Origin: Gammaproteobacteria bacterium
Lineage (GTDB): Bacteria > Pseudomonadota > Gammaproteobacteria > DSM-16500
NCBI GenBank assembly: GCA_021324335.1
Contig: JAJPJH010000037.1
Span: 1 to 41,465, forward strand
Length of the DNA: 41,465 nucleotides
Reading direction: 5' to 3'
Part shown: in pieces, positions 1 to 9,519 of the stretch
Numbering within the stretch: the first letter of the stretch is position 1
How the letters are laid out: every line of letters begins with the position of its first letter
The notes under the pieces: model-generated
The model's database searches: none
What the model was told of the DNA's origin: nothing
What the model saw: only the letters and a program-made list of their open reading frames with translations
Program-made: the position numbers and the translations under genes

Positions 1-109
1 CACTGCAGTAGGAATGGTTCTATTGTAGGTGGGTAAGTGACGCCTGTCAGATACGAATGTGGTTGGTAAGACACGTCGGGGCAGGAAATAAAATCGTGAG
101 CACTTTTGC

Positions 110-1255
110 TTACCTTTTTAATAGCAGGGAAGCAATACTTAACACTGCATCTGCCGTGCTCTTTGCAGTATCTATTCGCAGTTCTTCGTGTATTTTTGTA
201 AATATAGTTTGTAATGACTCAACTTTTTCCGGATGATCAAGATAATCAACGATATGCTGTACGATCGTCTCAGGCTTGACTGCATCTTGAATCAGCTCAG
301 GAACAACCTGCTGATTCGCTAATAAATTAGGCAAGCCTGCAAATGGGGTATGCACTAACCATTTCACAATGTGAAACGCAAAACGGGGCATACGATAAGC
401 AATTACCATCGGCCGTTTGTAAAGCATTGTCTCTAATGTCGCCGTCCCCGATGTCACAATCACTGCATCCGCTGCTGCCATGACATCATGCGAACGGCGG
501 GTAAAAAATTGTAAGGGTAAATCGGGCGTGAGTTTTTTGTAATAATCGTAAAATTCTTGATAGCGCTGCTCATTCACATGTGATGTGATAAAATGTAAAT
601 GAGGCTTTTGTTCCGCTAATTGCTTCGCGGCTAATAAAAACGGTTCTGCTAAATGATTAATTTCTTGTCGTCGGCTACCGGGTAACAATGCAATATACGT
701 CGCGTTTTCCTCTATACATAATGCCCGTCGCGCTGCGATTTTATCGGGATGCAGCGGAATTTGATCAGCCAAAGGATGGCCGACATAACGCACAGGTATA
801 TGATGTTCTTCATAAATTTTAGTTTCAAAGGGTAAGAGTGTGAGCATTAAATCGATTGCTTTCGCAATTTTATAAATACGCCTTTTTCGCCAGGCCCATA
901 CACTCGGGCTGACATAATGTACCACAGGGATGCCTGCCCGACGTAATTTCAGCTCTAAACCAAGATTAAAATCAGGCGCGTCAATGCCAATAAAAATATC
1001 CGGACGATGGTGAATGAAATGCTGGTATAAATCATGACGCAGTTTAATCAAATCTGGCAAACGACAGAGCGGCTCAATTAAGCCCATGACAGCTAAGCGC
1101 TCAATATCGAATAAACTTTCACAGCCCGCTGCCATCATGGCAGGGCCGCCTATGCCTTCAACTTGCAATGTTGGGCACCGTTCACGCAGCGCTTGAATCA
1201 GTTTAGCACCCAATAAATCGCCGGATGCCTCCCCTGCTAAAATACCAATCTTCAA
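110..1255 (-). CDS. lpxB: Lipid-A-disaccharide synthase
   Basis: GT19 glycosyltransferase that joins UDP-2,3-diacylglucosamine and lipid X into the lipid A disaccharide at the inner face of the inner membrane. The N-terminus carries the family motif LAGEASGDLLGA, and the middle has LLPGSRRQEI and VTSGTATLE, typical of the UDP-binding half. The 381-residue length is normal. The start is TTG at 1255, whose bases overlap the TGA stop of lpxA (TTGA), so translation is probably coupled. It is the last gene of the envelope operon in this window. The usual followers rnhB and dnaE are not visible in the 109 bases downstream. Confidence 0.95.
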   Translation of the reverse strand: MKIGILAGEASGDLLGAKLIQALRERCPTLQVEGIGGPAMMAAGCESLFDIERLAVMGLIEPLCRLPDLIKLRHDLYQHFIHHRPDIFIGIDAPDFNLGLELKLRRAGIPVVHYVSPSVWAWRKRRIYKIAKAIDLMLTLLPFETKIYEEHHIPVRYVGHPLADQIPLHPDKIAARRALCIEENATYIALLPGSRRQEINHLAEPFLLAAKQLAEQKPHLHFITSHVNEQRYQEFYDYYKKLTPDLPLQFFTRRSHDVMAAADAVIVTSGTATLETMLYKRPMVIAYRMPRFAFHIVKWLVHTPFAGLPNLLANQQVVPELIQDAVKPETIVQHIVDYLDHPEKVESLQTIFTKIHEELRIDTAKSTADAVLSIASLLLKR

Positions 1256-2016
1256 CGTACAATCCCGGAATTTGATGTTTCGATAAAGTTAATCAATGGT
1301 TGCACTTCAGCACAGGTTATTTTCTTTAATTCTTCTATCGCTTTCGCCACGGTCAACCCTTGACGATAAATGATTTTATAAGCCCGACGTAATTGCATCA
1401 TGGTTTCTTCAGTAAATCCACGACGCTGTAAGCCGACGGTATTTAAACCATAAGGCTTAGCATAATAGCCGGAAACTTTAAGGTAAGGTGGCACGTCTTT
1501 AATTACCACCGAATTTGTCGCAATAAAACTATGCGCACCAACCCGGCAGAATTGGAAAACACCAGAAAAACCGCCTAAATTGACATAATCTTCTACTTTC
1601 ACATGCCCTGCTAAAGAGGCATTATTAGAAAAAATGGTATGGTTTCCAATCACACAATCATGTGCAATATGAACATAGTTCATAAACAAGTTATAACTAC
1701 CGATACGCGTAATCGACGCATCTTGTACCGTCCCACGCTGAATAGTGCAAAATTCGCGAATGATATTATGGTCACCCATTTCTAAATAGGTGGTTTCACC
1801 TTTAAATTTTAAATCCTGCGGTATTTCACCCACAGAAGCGAATTGGAAAATCTTATTATGACACCCAATACGTGTCGGCCCTTGAATGACAACATGCGGC
1901 CCAATCCAAGTTCCTTCGCCAATTTCCACATCGGCCCCAATAATAGAATACGCACCGATGTGCACATCTTTCGCAATTTTTGCCGAAGGATCGATTATTG
2001 CAGTTTTATCAATCAC
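1252..2016 (-). CDS. lpxA: UDP-N-acetylglucosamine acyltransferase
   Basis: First enzyme of lipid A synthesis; it transfers a hydroxyacyl chain from ACP to the 3-OH of UDP-GlcNAc in the cytoplasm. The protein has 254 residues, starts with a left-handed beta-helix of hexapeptide repeats (IDPSAKIAKDVHIGAYSIIG) and contains HIAHDCVIGNH, which holds the catalytic histidine. The helical C-terminal domain (RRGFTEETMMQLRRAYKIIY) is also present. The start is GTG at 2016, preceded by an AGAGG-like ribosome site. It lies between fabZ (17-base gap) and lpxB (TTGA overlap), the standard order. Confidence 0.96.
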   Translation of the reverse strand: MIDKTAIIDPSAKIAKDVHIGAYSIIGADVEIGEGTWIGPHVVIQGPTRIGCHNKIFQFASVGEIPQDLKFKGETTYLEMGDHNIIREFCTIQRGTVQDASITRIGSYNLFMNYVHIAHDCVIGNHTIFSNNASLAGHVKVEDYVNLGGFSGVFQFCRVGAHSFIATNSVVIKDVPPYLKVSGYYAKPYGLNTVGLQRRGFTEETMMQLRRAYKIIYRQGLTVAKAIEELKKITCAEVQPLINFIETSNSGIVR

Positions 2017-2033
2017 AGCCTTAACCTCTTTAT

Positions 2034-2474
2034 CTATTTACGCGCACTTAAAAATTCTGCGGAACAAGCCAATTCCTCCCCCACATAAGCGGAGCCTTCT
2101 AATTTCCAAAAATCGCGCTTGGCACGAAGGACTTTGACTTCTAATCGCAATTGATCACCCGGTTCCACAACACGTCGAAAACGGGCATTATCTACGCCGG
2201 CGAAGTAATATAGCACGCCATTACTAGGTGATTCATTCGTAGACTTATAAGCCAATACCCCACCTGCTTGCGCCATCGCCTCCAGGATTAAAACGCCTGG
2301 CATGACAGGCCGACTAGGAAAATGGCCATTAAAAAACGCTTCATTAATCGTGACATTTTTTAAAGCGACTAATGACTTGCCCAATTCAAAATCAATCACT
2401 CGATCAATCAATAAAAATGGATAACGATGGGGCAAGTTTTTTAATATCTCATGGATATCCATCATGTGTTTCAT
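2034..2474 (-). CDS. fabZ: (3R)-hydroxyacyl-ACP dehydratase FabZ
   Basis: Dehydrates beta-hydroxyacyl-ACP in fatty acid elongation and competes with LpxA/LpxD for hydroxyacyl-ACP. The hot-dog fold is marked by [13 protein letters not shown] at residues 15-27 and by [20 protein letters not shown], which carries the active-site His and Glu. Length is 146 residues. The ATG at 2474 overlaps the lpxD stop (ATGA). An in-frame ATG three codons later (MMDIHEIL) matches the usual FabZ start better and could be the true one. Confidence 0.96.
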   Translation of the reverse strand: MKHMMDIHEILKNLPHRYPFLLIDRVIDFELGKSLVALKNVTINEAFFNGHFPSRPVMPGVLILEAMAQAGGVLAYKSTNESPSNGVLYYFAGVDNARFRRVVEPGDQLRLEVKVLRAKRDFWKLEGSAYVGEELACSAEFLSARK

Positions 2475-3526
2475 GTGTCTTTTCCTTCTATCAGCGTTTT
2501 TATTGTGGATTCTAATGTTTTAACGCGCTGCATTAAGTTCTCTAAGCGATAAAATCGAGCATTGTTCTTACGGAATTCTTGATTTTGCACCACGCCCACC
2601 ACGCCAGAAGAATAAATGCCAGGTTCAGTAATGGATTTCTCTACACCTGTATTACCGGTGATGATCACATTATCAGTAATAGTAATATGCCCATTGATAA
2701 TGCAAGCACCCGCAATAATACAATTCTTGCCAATGACAGTACTACCCGCAATGCCAGTGCAACCACAAATCAAGGTATGTGCACCAATTTTGACATTGTG
2801 GCCGATTTGAATCAGGTTATCTAATTTAACACCATCCTCAATTACGGTATTCTCCAAGGCCCCGCGATCGATGGTAGTATTCGCACCAATATCAACATCA
2901 TCCCCTATTTCAACACTGCCTAATTGGGGCACTTTATGCCATACCCCTTTTTGATTCGCAAAACCAAATCCATCTCCTCCAATCACAACACCACTGGCAA
3001 TACGTGCTCGTTTGCCAATTTTGATCTGATGATAGATCGTAACATTCGCATCTAAACGGCTACCTTCCCCGATTTCAGAACCATCCCCAATCACGCAACC
3101 AGGGCCAATGACCACGTTCGCCGCAATCTTCACGTGTTCGCCGATAACACAATGCGCCGCGATGGTAACAGATGCATCTAATTGAGCACTTTCGCTAATA
3201 ATTGCTGTTGGGTGAATACCCGTTGATATCGCCACTTCTTTCTCAAAATAAGCAGCTATTTGTGCATAAGTATAATGAGGGTTGGCACTGATAATAGCAT
3301 TGACCGGACAATTATCAGCTTCTGCCTGGGATAAAATGACTGCCGCCGCTTGAGTGTTGGCTAAATACTTGCGATAAAGTGGATTTGTCAGAAAGGTCAC
3401 ATGAGCGGGCCGGGATTGCTGAATAGGACAAACCCCTTGAATTAAGCAATGAGGATCGCCTTTCAGGGTCACATCCAAACCGTGGATTAATTCCGATAAT
3501 GTGTAATGTTTTTTGGTTGATACCAT
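2471..3526 (-). CDS. lpxD: UDP-3-O-acylglucosamine N-acyltransferase
   Basis: Third step of lipid A synthesis: N-acylation of UDP-3-O-acyl-glucosamine from hydroxyacyl-ACP. An N-terminal uridine-binding domain ([12 protein letters not shown]) is followed by hexapeptide repeats ([23 protein letters not shown]), the catalytic segment [10 protein letters not shown] and a C-terminal helix that may be a coiled coil ([15 protein letters not shown]). I place the start at ATG 3526, giving 351 residues. The longer frame back to TTG 3562 would run through a perfect terminator hairpin. The 3' end overlaps fabZ (ATGA). Confidence 0.95.
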   Translation of the reverse strand: MVSTKKHYTLSELIHGLDVTLKGDPHCLIQGVCPIQQSRPAHVTFLTNPLYRKYLANTQAAAVILSQAEADNCPVNAIISANPHYTYAQIAAYFEKEVAISTGIHPTAIISESAQLDASVTIAAHCVIGEHVKIAANVVIGPGCVIGDGSEIGEGSRLDANVTIYHQIKIGKRARIASGVVIGGDGFGFANQKGVWHKVPQLGSVEIGDDVDIGANTTIDRGALENTVIEDGVKLDNLIQIGHNVKIGAHTLICGCTGIAGSTVIGKNCIIAGACIINGHITITDNVIITGNTGVEKSITEPGIYSSGVVGVVQNQEFRKNNARFYRLENLMQRVKTLESTIKTLIEGKDT

Positions 3527-3542
3527 CTTAAATTTTACCTGT

Positions 3543-3576
3543 TGAAAAAAAATCTCCCCCAAAAAAGGGGGAGATT
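3543..3576 (-). terminator. Intrinsic terminator between skp and lpxD
   Basis: Read on the minus strand, a perfect 10-base stem (AATCTCCCCC paired with GGGGGAGATT, 3551-3576) with a six-base T loop is followed by eight T residues. It begins 25 bases after the skp stop and ends 17 bases before the lpxD start. It should end or attenuate transcription coming from bamA-skp, so lpxD-fabZ-lpxA-lpxB would depend on read-through or on a promoter I could not identify. Confidence 0.85.
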
Positions 3577-3600
3577 CTCAAGAACACGCAAGTTGCTTAA

Positions 3601-4140
3601 TTAGCTAGACATACCGTTAAATTCTTTTGCTACATCCTTGGTAATATCCGTCCCATCCATTGCGTAAATCACAGCTTGTGAATCTAACACTAAAGCATAG
3701 TTTTGGGCTTTAGCAATCTTAGACACGATGCTATTCATGTCACTTAAAATACCTTGCATAATCTTGTTTTGCTCTTTCTGTAGATCTTGCTGATAAGCAA
3801 CTACTTGTTTCACTAAATCAGCTCTATCTGCTGAAATTTTCTTCTGCGCAGTATCTTTGTCTTTTTGATTCATGGTGACAGAATCTTTCTTAAATTTGTC
3901 TAACTCATCTTGTAGCGCTTTTTGTTGATCAGCAATCTTAGTTTGACGAGCTTTGAATTCATCTTCTAATTTTTTGCTTAGCTGAGCAACGCGTGGTGAT
4001 TGTTGTAATACCTGCTGTACATTCACAACAGCGACTTTTAACTGGGGCGTGGCAGTGGTATCAGCTGCTTGAGCGACGCCAATCCCGGCAGCTAGTAAAA
4101 CAGTACTAACAAATACACCTAATCTTTTTACAATCTTCAT
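3601..4140 (-). CDS. skp: Periplasmic chaperone Skp/OmpH
   Basis: Trimeric periplasmic chaperone that carries unfolded outer-membrane proteins to the BAM complex. A signal peptide (MKIVKRLGVFVSTVLLAAGIG, cleavage near AQA|AD) is followed by the OmpH region: KVAVVNVQQVLQQSPRV, then long charged helices rich in K, Q, D and E forming the tentacles. The 179-residue length is normal. The ATG at 4140 is chosen because GGAG lies at a good distance upstream; the frame is open to a TTG four codons earlier. It sits directly downstream of bamA, its functional partner. Confidence 0.94.
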   Translation of the reverse strand: MKIVKRLGVFVSTVLLAAGIGVAQAADTTATPQLKVAVVNVQQVLQQSPRVAQLSKKLEDEFKARQTKIADQQKALQDELDKFKKDSVTMNQKDKDTAQKKISADRADLVKQVVAYQQDLQKEQNKIMQGILSDMNSIVSKIAKAQNYALVLDSQAVIYAMDGTDITKDVAKEFNGMSS

Positions 4141-4266
4141 GATATTCTCCAAAATAAAAATTAAATGCTCATCCTAAACCAACACACCCTTTCATATGCT
4201 GACAAACTTATGATCTATCAGGCTTTAACGTGCGCGATAGATTCTAACATGAAGTCATATTATTTA

Positions 4267-6585
4267 TCAGAAATTTCCCCCTAGAGCAAACTGGAATGTT
4301 TCGCGTTCATCATGCGGACGCCTATCAATTGGCTGAGCCAAGCTTAGCTCAATGATCCCCAAGGGGGTCAAGATACTTGCATCAATACCGGTTGAGTAGC
4401 GTAAGGGACCTGAATTGGTACTCTGACCACCAAAATCCTTATTATTCAAGGAACTAAACACGTTACCTGCGTCTAAAAAGACGGTAGTGCGCAAATTTTC
4501 TGAGATATAGTTGGGGAAAATCAATCCTAAACTACCATCAGCTAGCATATTACCACCGAAAGACTTGTCGTTGGAATCCCTAGGGCCTAATGAATAACCC
4601 TCATAGCCACGGACGGAATCGATGCCACCGGCGTAATAATTATTGAAGAAGGGATAATCATGAGCGCCATGTAGGGCATTACCGTAACCGAGATCAGCCC
4701 GGCTAACGATAATAAACTGATCACTCAAGGGATTATACCATTTGCCATGATAATTGGCTTGGTAATAGCTAATAGAGTTACTGGATAAGGGGGCAAACGC
4801 ATCAAAGAATAAGGTTTGCAGCCCACCACGGGTAGGGAAAATAGCCTTATTACGGCTGTCTCGAGAATAACCGACTCGCATGTCCAATTCTTCAAAATGA
4901 GTCCCATGATCAGTGACATATTGATTAACCTGGTTAGACATGTCATCAGCAATCAGGTTAATTAAAGTATCTTGAACACCTGCCCCGACTTGGATGCGAT
5001 TCACCACATTGCTTTCTTGACCTACAGGGATACCATAAAATACACCTGCTTTGTATTGATCCATGGTATAGCCATTGTTGACACCTGCGCCACGTGGATC
5101 GACACGAGAAATTGAGAAATCATAGGTGCGGCTGATACCATCTTCAGTATAATAAGGATCGGTATAATCGACGCCGTAAAATTGTTCATACTTGCTGCGT
5201 GACAAATTGACACCGAAAGTATTACCCGTGCCGAGGAAGTTCTTTAAGTTGAAGCCGGCACCTAAAATGGTTCGATACAATTGCGAATAACCAACTTTAA
5301 AGGTAGCTGTGGCTGCATTATCCTCTTTCACCTTGTAATTAACATCCACTTGATCATTACTGTCTTCGACAGGATTCACTGTCATTTCTGCTTCCTTAAC
5401 GAAAGGCTGTAACAATAAACGATGCTTGGATTCTTCTAACTTGTTAGCAGAAGCAGGTGCAGCTTCCATTTGTTGGATTTCACGACGTAACGCCACATCA
5501 TTCGTACGATTATTATCCGAGAAGGTAATGTGTCGAACATAGACGCGTTTGCCAGGATTGACCATGAACACAAGAAAAACCTCGTGCGTTTGATCATTAA
5601 TTTGGGGGTGCAGCGAAATCTTCGCAAATAAATAACCTAGATTTCCTAATCTATCTGTCACCGCTTTTTCAATGTCTAGCGTTTTTTGACGAGAAAAAGT
5701 TTCACCTGCTTTAAGATTAGTAAGTTGATCTAATTCTGTACGCGACAAAATAGTATCGCCTTGCCATTCATAACCTTTAACGGTATAACGCTCACCTTCT
5801 TTTATCACTACATTTACATAAATAGATTTTCGGTCTGGCGTGACTTGTGCTTGAGCAGACACAATTTCAAAACGGATATAGCCACGATCCATGTAATAAG
5901 CACGCAGTTTATCTAAACTTTCCTCAAGCTTGGCTTCAGAATAACGATCCGTTTGAGTGATGAAAGTAAATAAACCAGAGGTAGAAATGGTTAATTGGTT
6001 TACCAAGGTTTTTTCATCAAATACATGATTCCCAATAATGGAAATACGGTGAACCTTTGCAACTAACCCTTCAGAAATATTAATTTTCACCAAAACACGG
6101 TTACGTGGCATAGGTGTTGTTTCAATATCCACGCGGGCATTATAACGACCTAATTGATAGTATTGATTTAACAAGCTCTGTTTGATTTTTTCTAATACCG
6201 CTGGGTTATACACACGGCCTTCGGAAATATCTAACGATTGCATCACGGTAGTGAGCTTATCCGTGGGAATAACGGAATTCCCAGAAATTTTAAGTTCGCC
6301 GATGGTGGGGCGTTCAATCACCTGTATCACTAGCGTACCATCACCCCGTTTGGAGAGTGTGATACGGTCAAAAAAGCCAGTTTGGTACAAGGCACGCAAA
6401 ATAGCCGCCGTCTTAGAAGGCTGTAGGGTTTGGCCTTGTTTAATGGGCAGGTAACTTTCCGCGGTGGCAGGGGAAATATTTTGCAGTCCTTCAAATTCAA
6501 TATGTTTCACTACAAAAGCTTGCTGAGCCCAGACAGGCATCCATAGTTGAAACAACACAATTAATAAGTATGCTATTTTTTTCAT
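4267..6585 (-). CDS. bamA: Outer membrane protein assembly factor BamA
   Basis: Central Omp85 component of the BAM machine that inserts beta-barrel proteins into the outer membrane. A signal peptide (cleaved near VWAQQAF) precedes five POTRA repeats over about residues 23-420, then a 16-stranded barrel. The conserved loop-6 motif VRGYEGYSLGP is visible, and the C-terminus ends in aromatic Phe (QFALGGNF) as expected. Its 772 residues are close to the family norm. No clear ribosome site precedes the ATG. Upstream comes cdsA after only 69 bases; rseP, which usually separates them, is missing. Confidence 0.96.
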   Translation of the reverse strand: MKKIAYLLIVLFQLWMPVWAQQAFVVKHIEFEGLQNISPATAESYLPIKQGQTLQPSKTAAILRALYQTGFFDRITLSKRGDGTLVIQVIERPTIGELKISGNSVIPTDKLTTVMQSLDISEGRVYNPAVLEKIKQSLLNQYYQLGRYNARVDIETTPMPRNRVLVKINISEGLVAKVHRISIIGNHVFDEKTLVNQLTISTSGLFTFITQTDRYSEAKLEESLDKLRAYYMDRGYIRFEIVSAQAQVTPDRKSIYVNVVIKEGERYTVKGYEWQGDTILSRTELDQLTNLKAGETFSRQKTLDIEKAVTDRLGNLGYLFAKISLHPQINDQTHEVFLVFMVNPGKRVYVRHITFSDNNRTNDVALRREIQQMEAAPASANKLEESKHRLLLQPFVKEAEMTVNPVEDSNDQVDVNYKVKEDNAATATFKVGYSQLYRTILGAGFNLKNFLGTGNTFGVNLSRSKYEQFYGVDYTDPYYTEDGISRTYDFSISRVDPRGAGVNNGYTMDQYKAGVFYGIPVGQESNVVNRIQVGAGVQDTLINLIADDMSNQVNQYVTDHGTHFEELDMRVGYSRDSRNKAIFPTRGGLQTLFFDAFAPLSSNSISYYQANYHGKWYNPLSDQFIIVSRADLGYGNALHGAHDYPFFNNYYAGGIDSVRGYEGYSLGPRDSNDKSFGGNMLADGSLGLIFPNYISENLRTTVFLDAGNVFSSLNNKDFGGQSTNSGPLRYSTGIDASILTPLGIIELSLAQPIDRRPHDERETFQFALGGNF

Positions 6586-6654
6586 TGTATTGATGTCGTT
6601 CGCCCGAAATTAAGCTGCCAATTATCTTGGCTTTTCAATTGAAAATCCAGCATT

Positions 6655-7467
6655 TTATCCGAAGTATATCCCTAATAATGTGGCCCCCAGCGCAAAAACA
6701 GGCGCTGCCGCTGTTAAGCTATCGATCCTATCCAACCATCCGCCGTGCCCAGGCAGCATGGTGCCAGAATCCTTCAAGCCGGCTTGCCGCTTCACCATGC
6801 TCTCACATAAATCCCCGATGACAGAAAAACAGACAGTGACGACCGAAAGCGCTGTCATCCATGGCCAGATAGGTAGCGGTACCTGACACAAACCCAAAGC
6901 TATGACTGTCAAGAGAATAGAAAAGAATATCGCTGCTGCTAGCCCCTGTAAACTCTTACCAGGACTGACAGTGGGCGCCAGTTTGGTTTTACCCCATTTT
7001 TTGCCCACAAAATAGGCCATGGAGTCCGCACCCCAAATAAGAACCAAGAGAAAGAATAAATCGTAAAGGCCACCGCTTTGCATACGAATATAACTTAAGG
7101 AGGCCCAGCAAGGAACTAAAATTAACACCCCCATCAAACCGCGTAAAAAGAGACTTTTTCCCCACCATTGACTGCCGCGAGGGTAGAAAAGAATGGCAAT
7201 AAGGGATAATAGCCACCACACGAAGGCGATCGCTAAAATTAATGGCGCCGGCACAAATAGGGCGCCTATCATGACAAAAAGAATAATAGCCACATAGAAA
7301 ATTCGCCCTCGCTTTCTCTTTATTTCCATGAGATTTGACCATTCCCATGCTCCTACCAAGACCAACAGCATCGTTAAGAGGCAAAAGCCGGAAGGAGGAA
7401 GCGCAATGAGCAAGGCGATAACAATTGGGATAAGAATCACAGCGGTAATTATACGTTGTTTGAGCAT
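6655..7467 (-). CDS. cdsA: Phosphatidate cytidylyltransferase
   Basis: Integral inner-membrane enzyme making CDP-diacylglycerol from phosphatidic acid and CTP, the branch point of phospholipid synthesis. The protein (270 residues) has about eight hydrophobic segments and the complete CdsA signature near its C-terminus: SMVKRQAGLKDSG followed by PGHGGWLDRIDS. The ATG start overlaps the end of uppS by 19 bases, so it is in the same transcript. A perfect 14-base palindrome TTTTCAATTGAAAA lies at 6632-6645 just after its stop; its role is unknown. Confidence 0.95.
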   Translation of the reverse strand: MLKQRIITAVILIPIVIALLIALPPSGFCLLTMLLVLVGAWEWSNLMEIKRKRGRIFYVAIILFVMIGALFVPAPLILAIAFVWWLLSLIAILFYPRGSQWWGKSLFLRGLMGVLILVPCWASLSYIRMQSGGLYDLFFLLVLIWGADSMAYFVGKKWGKTKLAPTVSPGKSLQGLAAAIFFSILLTVIALGLCQVPLPIWPWMTALSVVTVCFSVIGDLCESMVKRQAGLKDSGTMLPGHGGWLDRIDSLTAAAPVFALGATLLGIYFG

Positions 7468-8195
7468 ATTAATTGTTCACTACTATAACCATAACGACGT
7501 TCGCGATTAGCATAATGAGCAAGCGCTTTGTCTAGCTCTTTTTCATTAAAATCGGGCCATAAAATATCGGTAAAATAAAGTTCAGCATAAGCGAGTTGCC
7601 AGAGCATGAAATTGCTAATGCGCAATTCACCGCTGGTACGAATGAAAAGATCGGGATCAGGTAAATCAGCAAAAGATAATTTGCTAGCAATTTTTTCTGG
7701 CGTAATGTCACTGCTTTTTAACTCGCCTGTTTCCACCGCCTGCGCTAATTGGCGCATTGCTTGGCAAATATCCCACTGGCCACCATAATCCACAGCGATA
7801 AGCAATACCATTCCGGTGTTAGGACGCGTTAACATCTCAACTTCAAGGATTTTTTTACATAACGCGGGGTTCAGCCGGGTACGGTCCCCGATAAAACGTA
7901 GCTGAATATTATTTTCATGGAGGACACTGACTTCGCGCTCGAGGCCCGTGAGGAATAGCTCCATTAAATGGCTTACTTCCTGTTTTGGCCGACGCCAATT
8001 TTCACTACTAAAAGCAAACAGGGATAACACTTTAATGTTGCGCTTTACGCAATTTTTCACCACTTGCCGCGCAGCTTCTACCCCTGCGCGATGGCCTGCT
8101 AAACGAGGCATAAACCGTTTTTTAGCCCAACGGCCATTTCCATCCATGATAATTGCAATATGTTGCGGCAAAGTGAGTGTAGTCATGAGAATCAC
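7449..8195 (-). CDS. uppS: Undecaprenyl diphosphate synthase
   Basis: Cis-prenyltransferase that extends farnesyl diphosphate to C55 undecaprenyl diphosphate, the carrier for peptidoglycan and O-antigen. The motif AIIMDGNGRWAKKR holds the catalytic Asp, and FIRTSGELRISNFMLWQ plus ELYFTDILWPDF mark the diphosphate-binding end. Length 248 residues. The listed start is GTG at 8195, sharing one base with the frr stop (TAGTG). An ATG three codons later (8186) is equally plausible; neither has a clear ribosome site. dxr, which often lies between frr and uppS, is absent. Confidence 0.95.
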   Translation of the reverse strand: MILMTTLTLPQHIAIIMDGNGRWAKKRFMPRLAGHRAGVEAARQVVKNCVKRNIKVLSLFAFSSENWRRPKQEVSHLMELFLTGLEREVSVLHENNIQLRFIGDRTRLNPALCKKILEVEMLTRPNTGMVLLIAVDYGGQWDICQAMRQLAQAVETGELKSSDITPEKIASKLSFADLPDPDLFIRTSGELRISNFMLWQLAYAELYFTDILWPDFNEKELDKALAHYANRERRYGYSSEQLICSNNV

Positions 8196-8749
8196 TAAAT
8201 TGCCATGAGATCAGCTTCTTTTGCTGTGGTGATTTGATCCACTTCAGCAATCATTTTATCTGTCAGCTTCTGCACCTCGTCACTCAAACGACGTTCTTCA
8301 TCTTCCGTCATTTGTTTTGCTTTCAGCTGCTCTTTTAATTCTGCATTCGCATCACGGCGGACATTACGCACACTGACACGAGCCGCTTCCGCTTCCGTAC
8401 GCACGACCTTAATTAACTCTTTCCTACGCTCTTCATTTAATGGCGGCATCGGAACACGAATCACCATCCCAGCAGTGGCTGGATTTAAGCCTAAATCAGA
8501 ATTCAGAATGGCTTTCTCAATGGCTGATACCATATTCTTTTCCCACGGCGTAATGGTTAACGTACGCGCATCGGTGGCAGTGATATTGGCCACTTGATTA
8601 ATTGGCATGTCAGAGCCGTAATAATCCACGCGAATATGATCTAAAATACTGGGATGCGCTCGACCCGTTCGTAATTTAGCAATTTCATTTTTATAAGCTT
8701 CAATGCATTTACGCATGCGCATTTCAGCTTCTTTTACTATCTTATGCAT
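8195..8749 (-). CDS. frr: Ribosome recycling factor
   Basis: Splits post-termination ribosomes together with EF-G. The 184-residue protein matches the family along its whole length: the N-terminal helix ([29 protein letters not shown]), the beta domain ([14 protein letters not shown]) and the C-terminal three-helix part ([24 protein letters not shown]). The ATG at 8749 has AGAGGG upstream. It sits 11 bases after pyrH, as in most gammaproteobacteria. Confidence 0.97.
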   Translation of the reverse strand: MHKIVKEAEMRMRKCIEAYKNEIAKLRTGRAHPSILDHIRVDYYGSDMPINQVANITATDARTLTITPWEKNMVSAIEKAILNSDLGLNPATAGMVIRVPMPPLNEERRKELIKVVRTEAEAARVSVRNVRRDANAELKEQLKAKQMTEDEERRLSDEVQKLTDKMIAEVDQITTAKEADLMAI

Positions 8750-8760
8750 GAAAATACCCT

Positions 8761-9501
8761 CTATTCTGAAGCTTGAATCAGTGTTCCAATATCTTCACCC
8801 AACATAATTCGTCTTAATGCACCTTGTTTATTCATATTAAATACACGCAGCGGTAATCCATGGTCTTGGCATAGCAAAATGGCAGTTAAGTCCATGACAC
8901 CTAGCCGTTTACTGATGACTTCATCATAATTAAGCTGCTGATAGCGTTCTGCCTTGGGATTTTTAATAGGATCATCGGCAAAAACACCTTCTACTTTAGT
9001 GGCTTTTAAGACAATATCTGCCCCAATTTCGATACCCCGTAGAGCGGCAGCAGAATCGGTCGTCACCAAGGGATTGCCAGTACCTGCAGAAAAAATCACC
9101 ACATGCCCTTGCTGCAATTTTTCTTGGGCTTTATATCGATCATATTGCTCCGCCATGCTCGGTACCGGCACAGCGGACATGAGGGTTGCAAGAACAGCCT
9201 TTCGTTGTAGTGCATCGCGCAAAGCAAGACCATTGATGACAGTAGCCAGCATCCCCATCTGGTCTGCTGCAATGCGGTCAAATCCCGCCGCACAAAGATC
9301 CGAGCCGCGTATCAGATTACCACCCCCTACTACTAACGCGACTTGCACGCCCAACTGCACCACACCCATGATTTCTTGGGCAATTCGACAACATTTTGTA
9401 TTATCGATACCGAATAAGTGATCCCCTTGCAGCGCTTCACCACTTAACTTAAGCAAAATACGTCGATAAATCGGCTTTGCATTCGCAGAAGATTGCTCCA
9501 T
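8761..9501 (-). CDS. pyrH: UMP kinase
   Basis: Hexameric bacterial UMP kinase of the amino acid kinase fold; phosphorylates UMP to UDP in pyrimidine synthesis and is normally activated by GTP and inhibited by UTP. The N-terminal [12 protein letters not shown] (phosphate-binding Lys), [13 protein letters not shown] and [19 protein letters not shown] are diagnostic. Length 246 residues. It follows tsf after 18 bases within the rpsB-tsf-pyrH-frr transcript. Confidence 0.97.
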   Translation of the reverse strand: MEQSSANAKPIYRRILLKLSGEALQGDHLFGIDNTKCCRIAQEIMGVVQLGVQVALVVGGGNLIRGSDLCAAGFDRIAADQMGMLATVINGLALRDALQRKAVLATLMSAVPVPSMAEQYDRYKAQEKLQQGHVVIFSAGTGNPLVTTDSAAALRGIEIGADIVLKATKVEGVFADDPIKNPKAERYQQLNYDEVISKRLGVMDLTAILLCQDHGLPLRVFNMNKQGALRRIMLGEDIGTLIQASE

Positions 9502-9519
9502 GTTAGTCGCCTTTTTTAG

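Noticed and set aside
1..109. Open minus-strand frame after lpxB, possible rnhB or dnaE start
   Set aside because: No start codon with a ribosome site and no resemblance to RnhB (GxDEVGRG) or DnaE.
3527..3562. N-terminal extension of lpxD to a TTG
   Set aside because: It would be translated from the stem of a strong terminator hairpin; the internal ATG matches the usual LpxD start.
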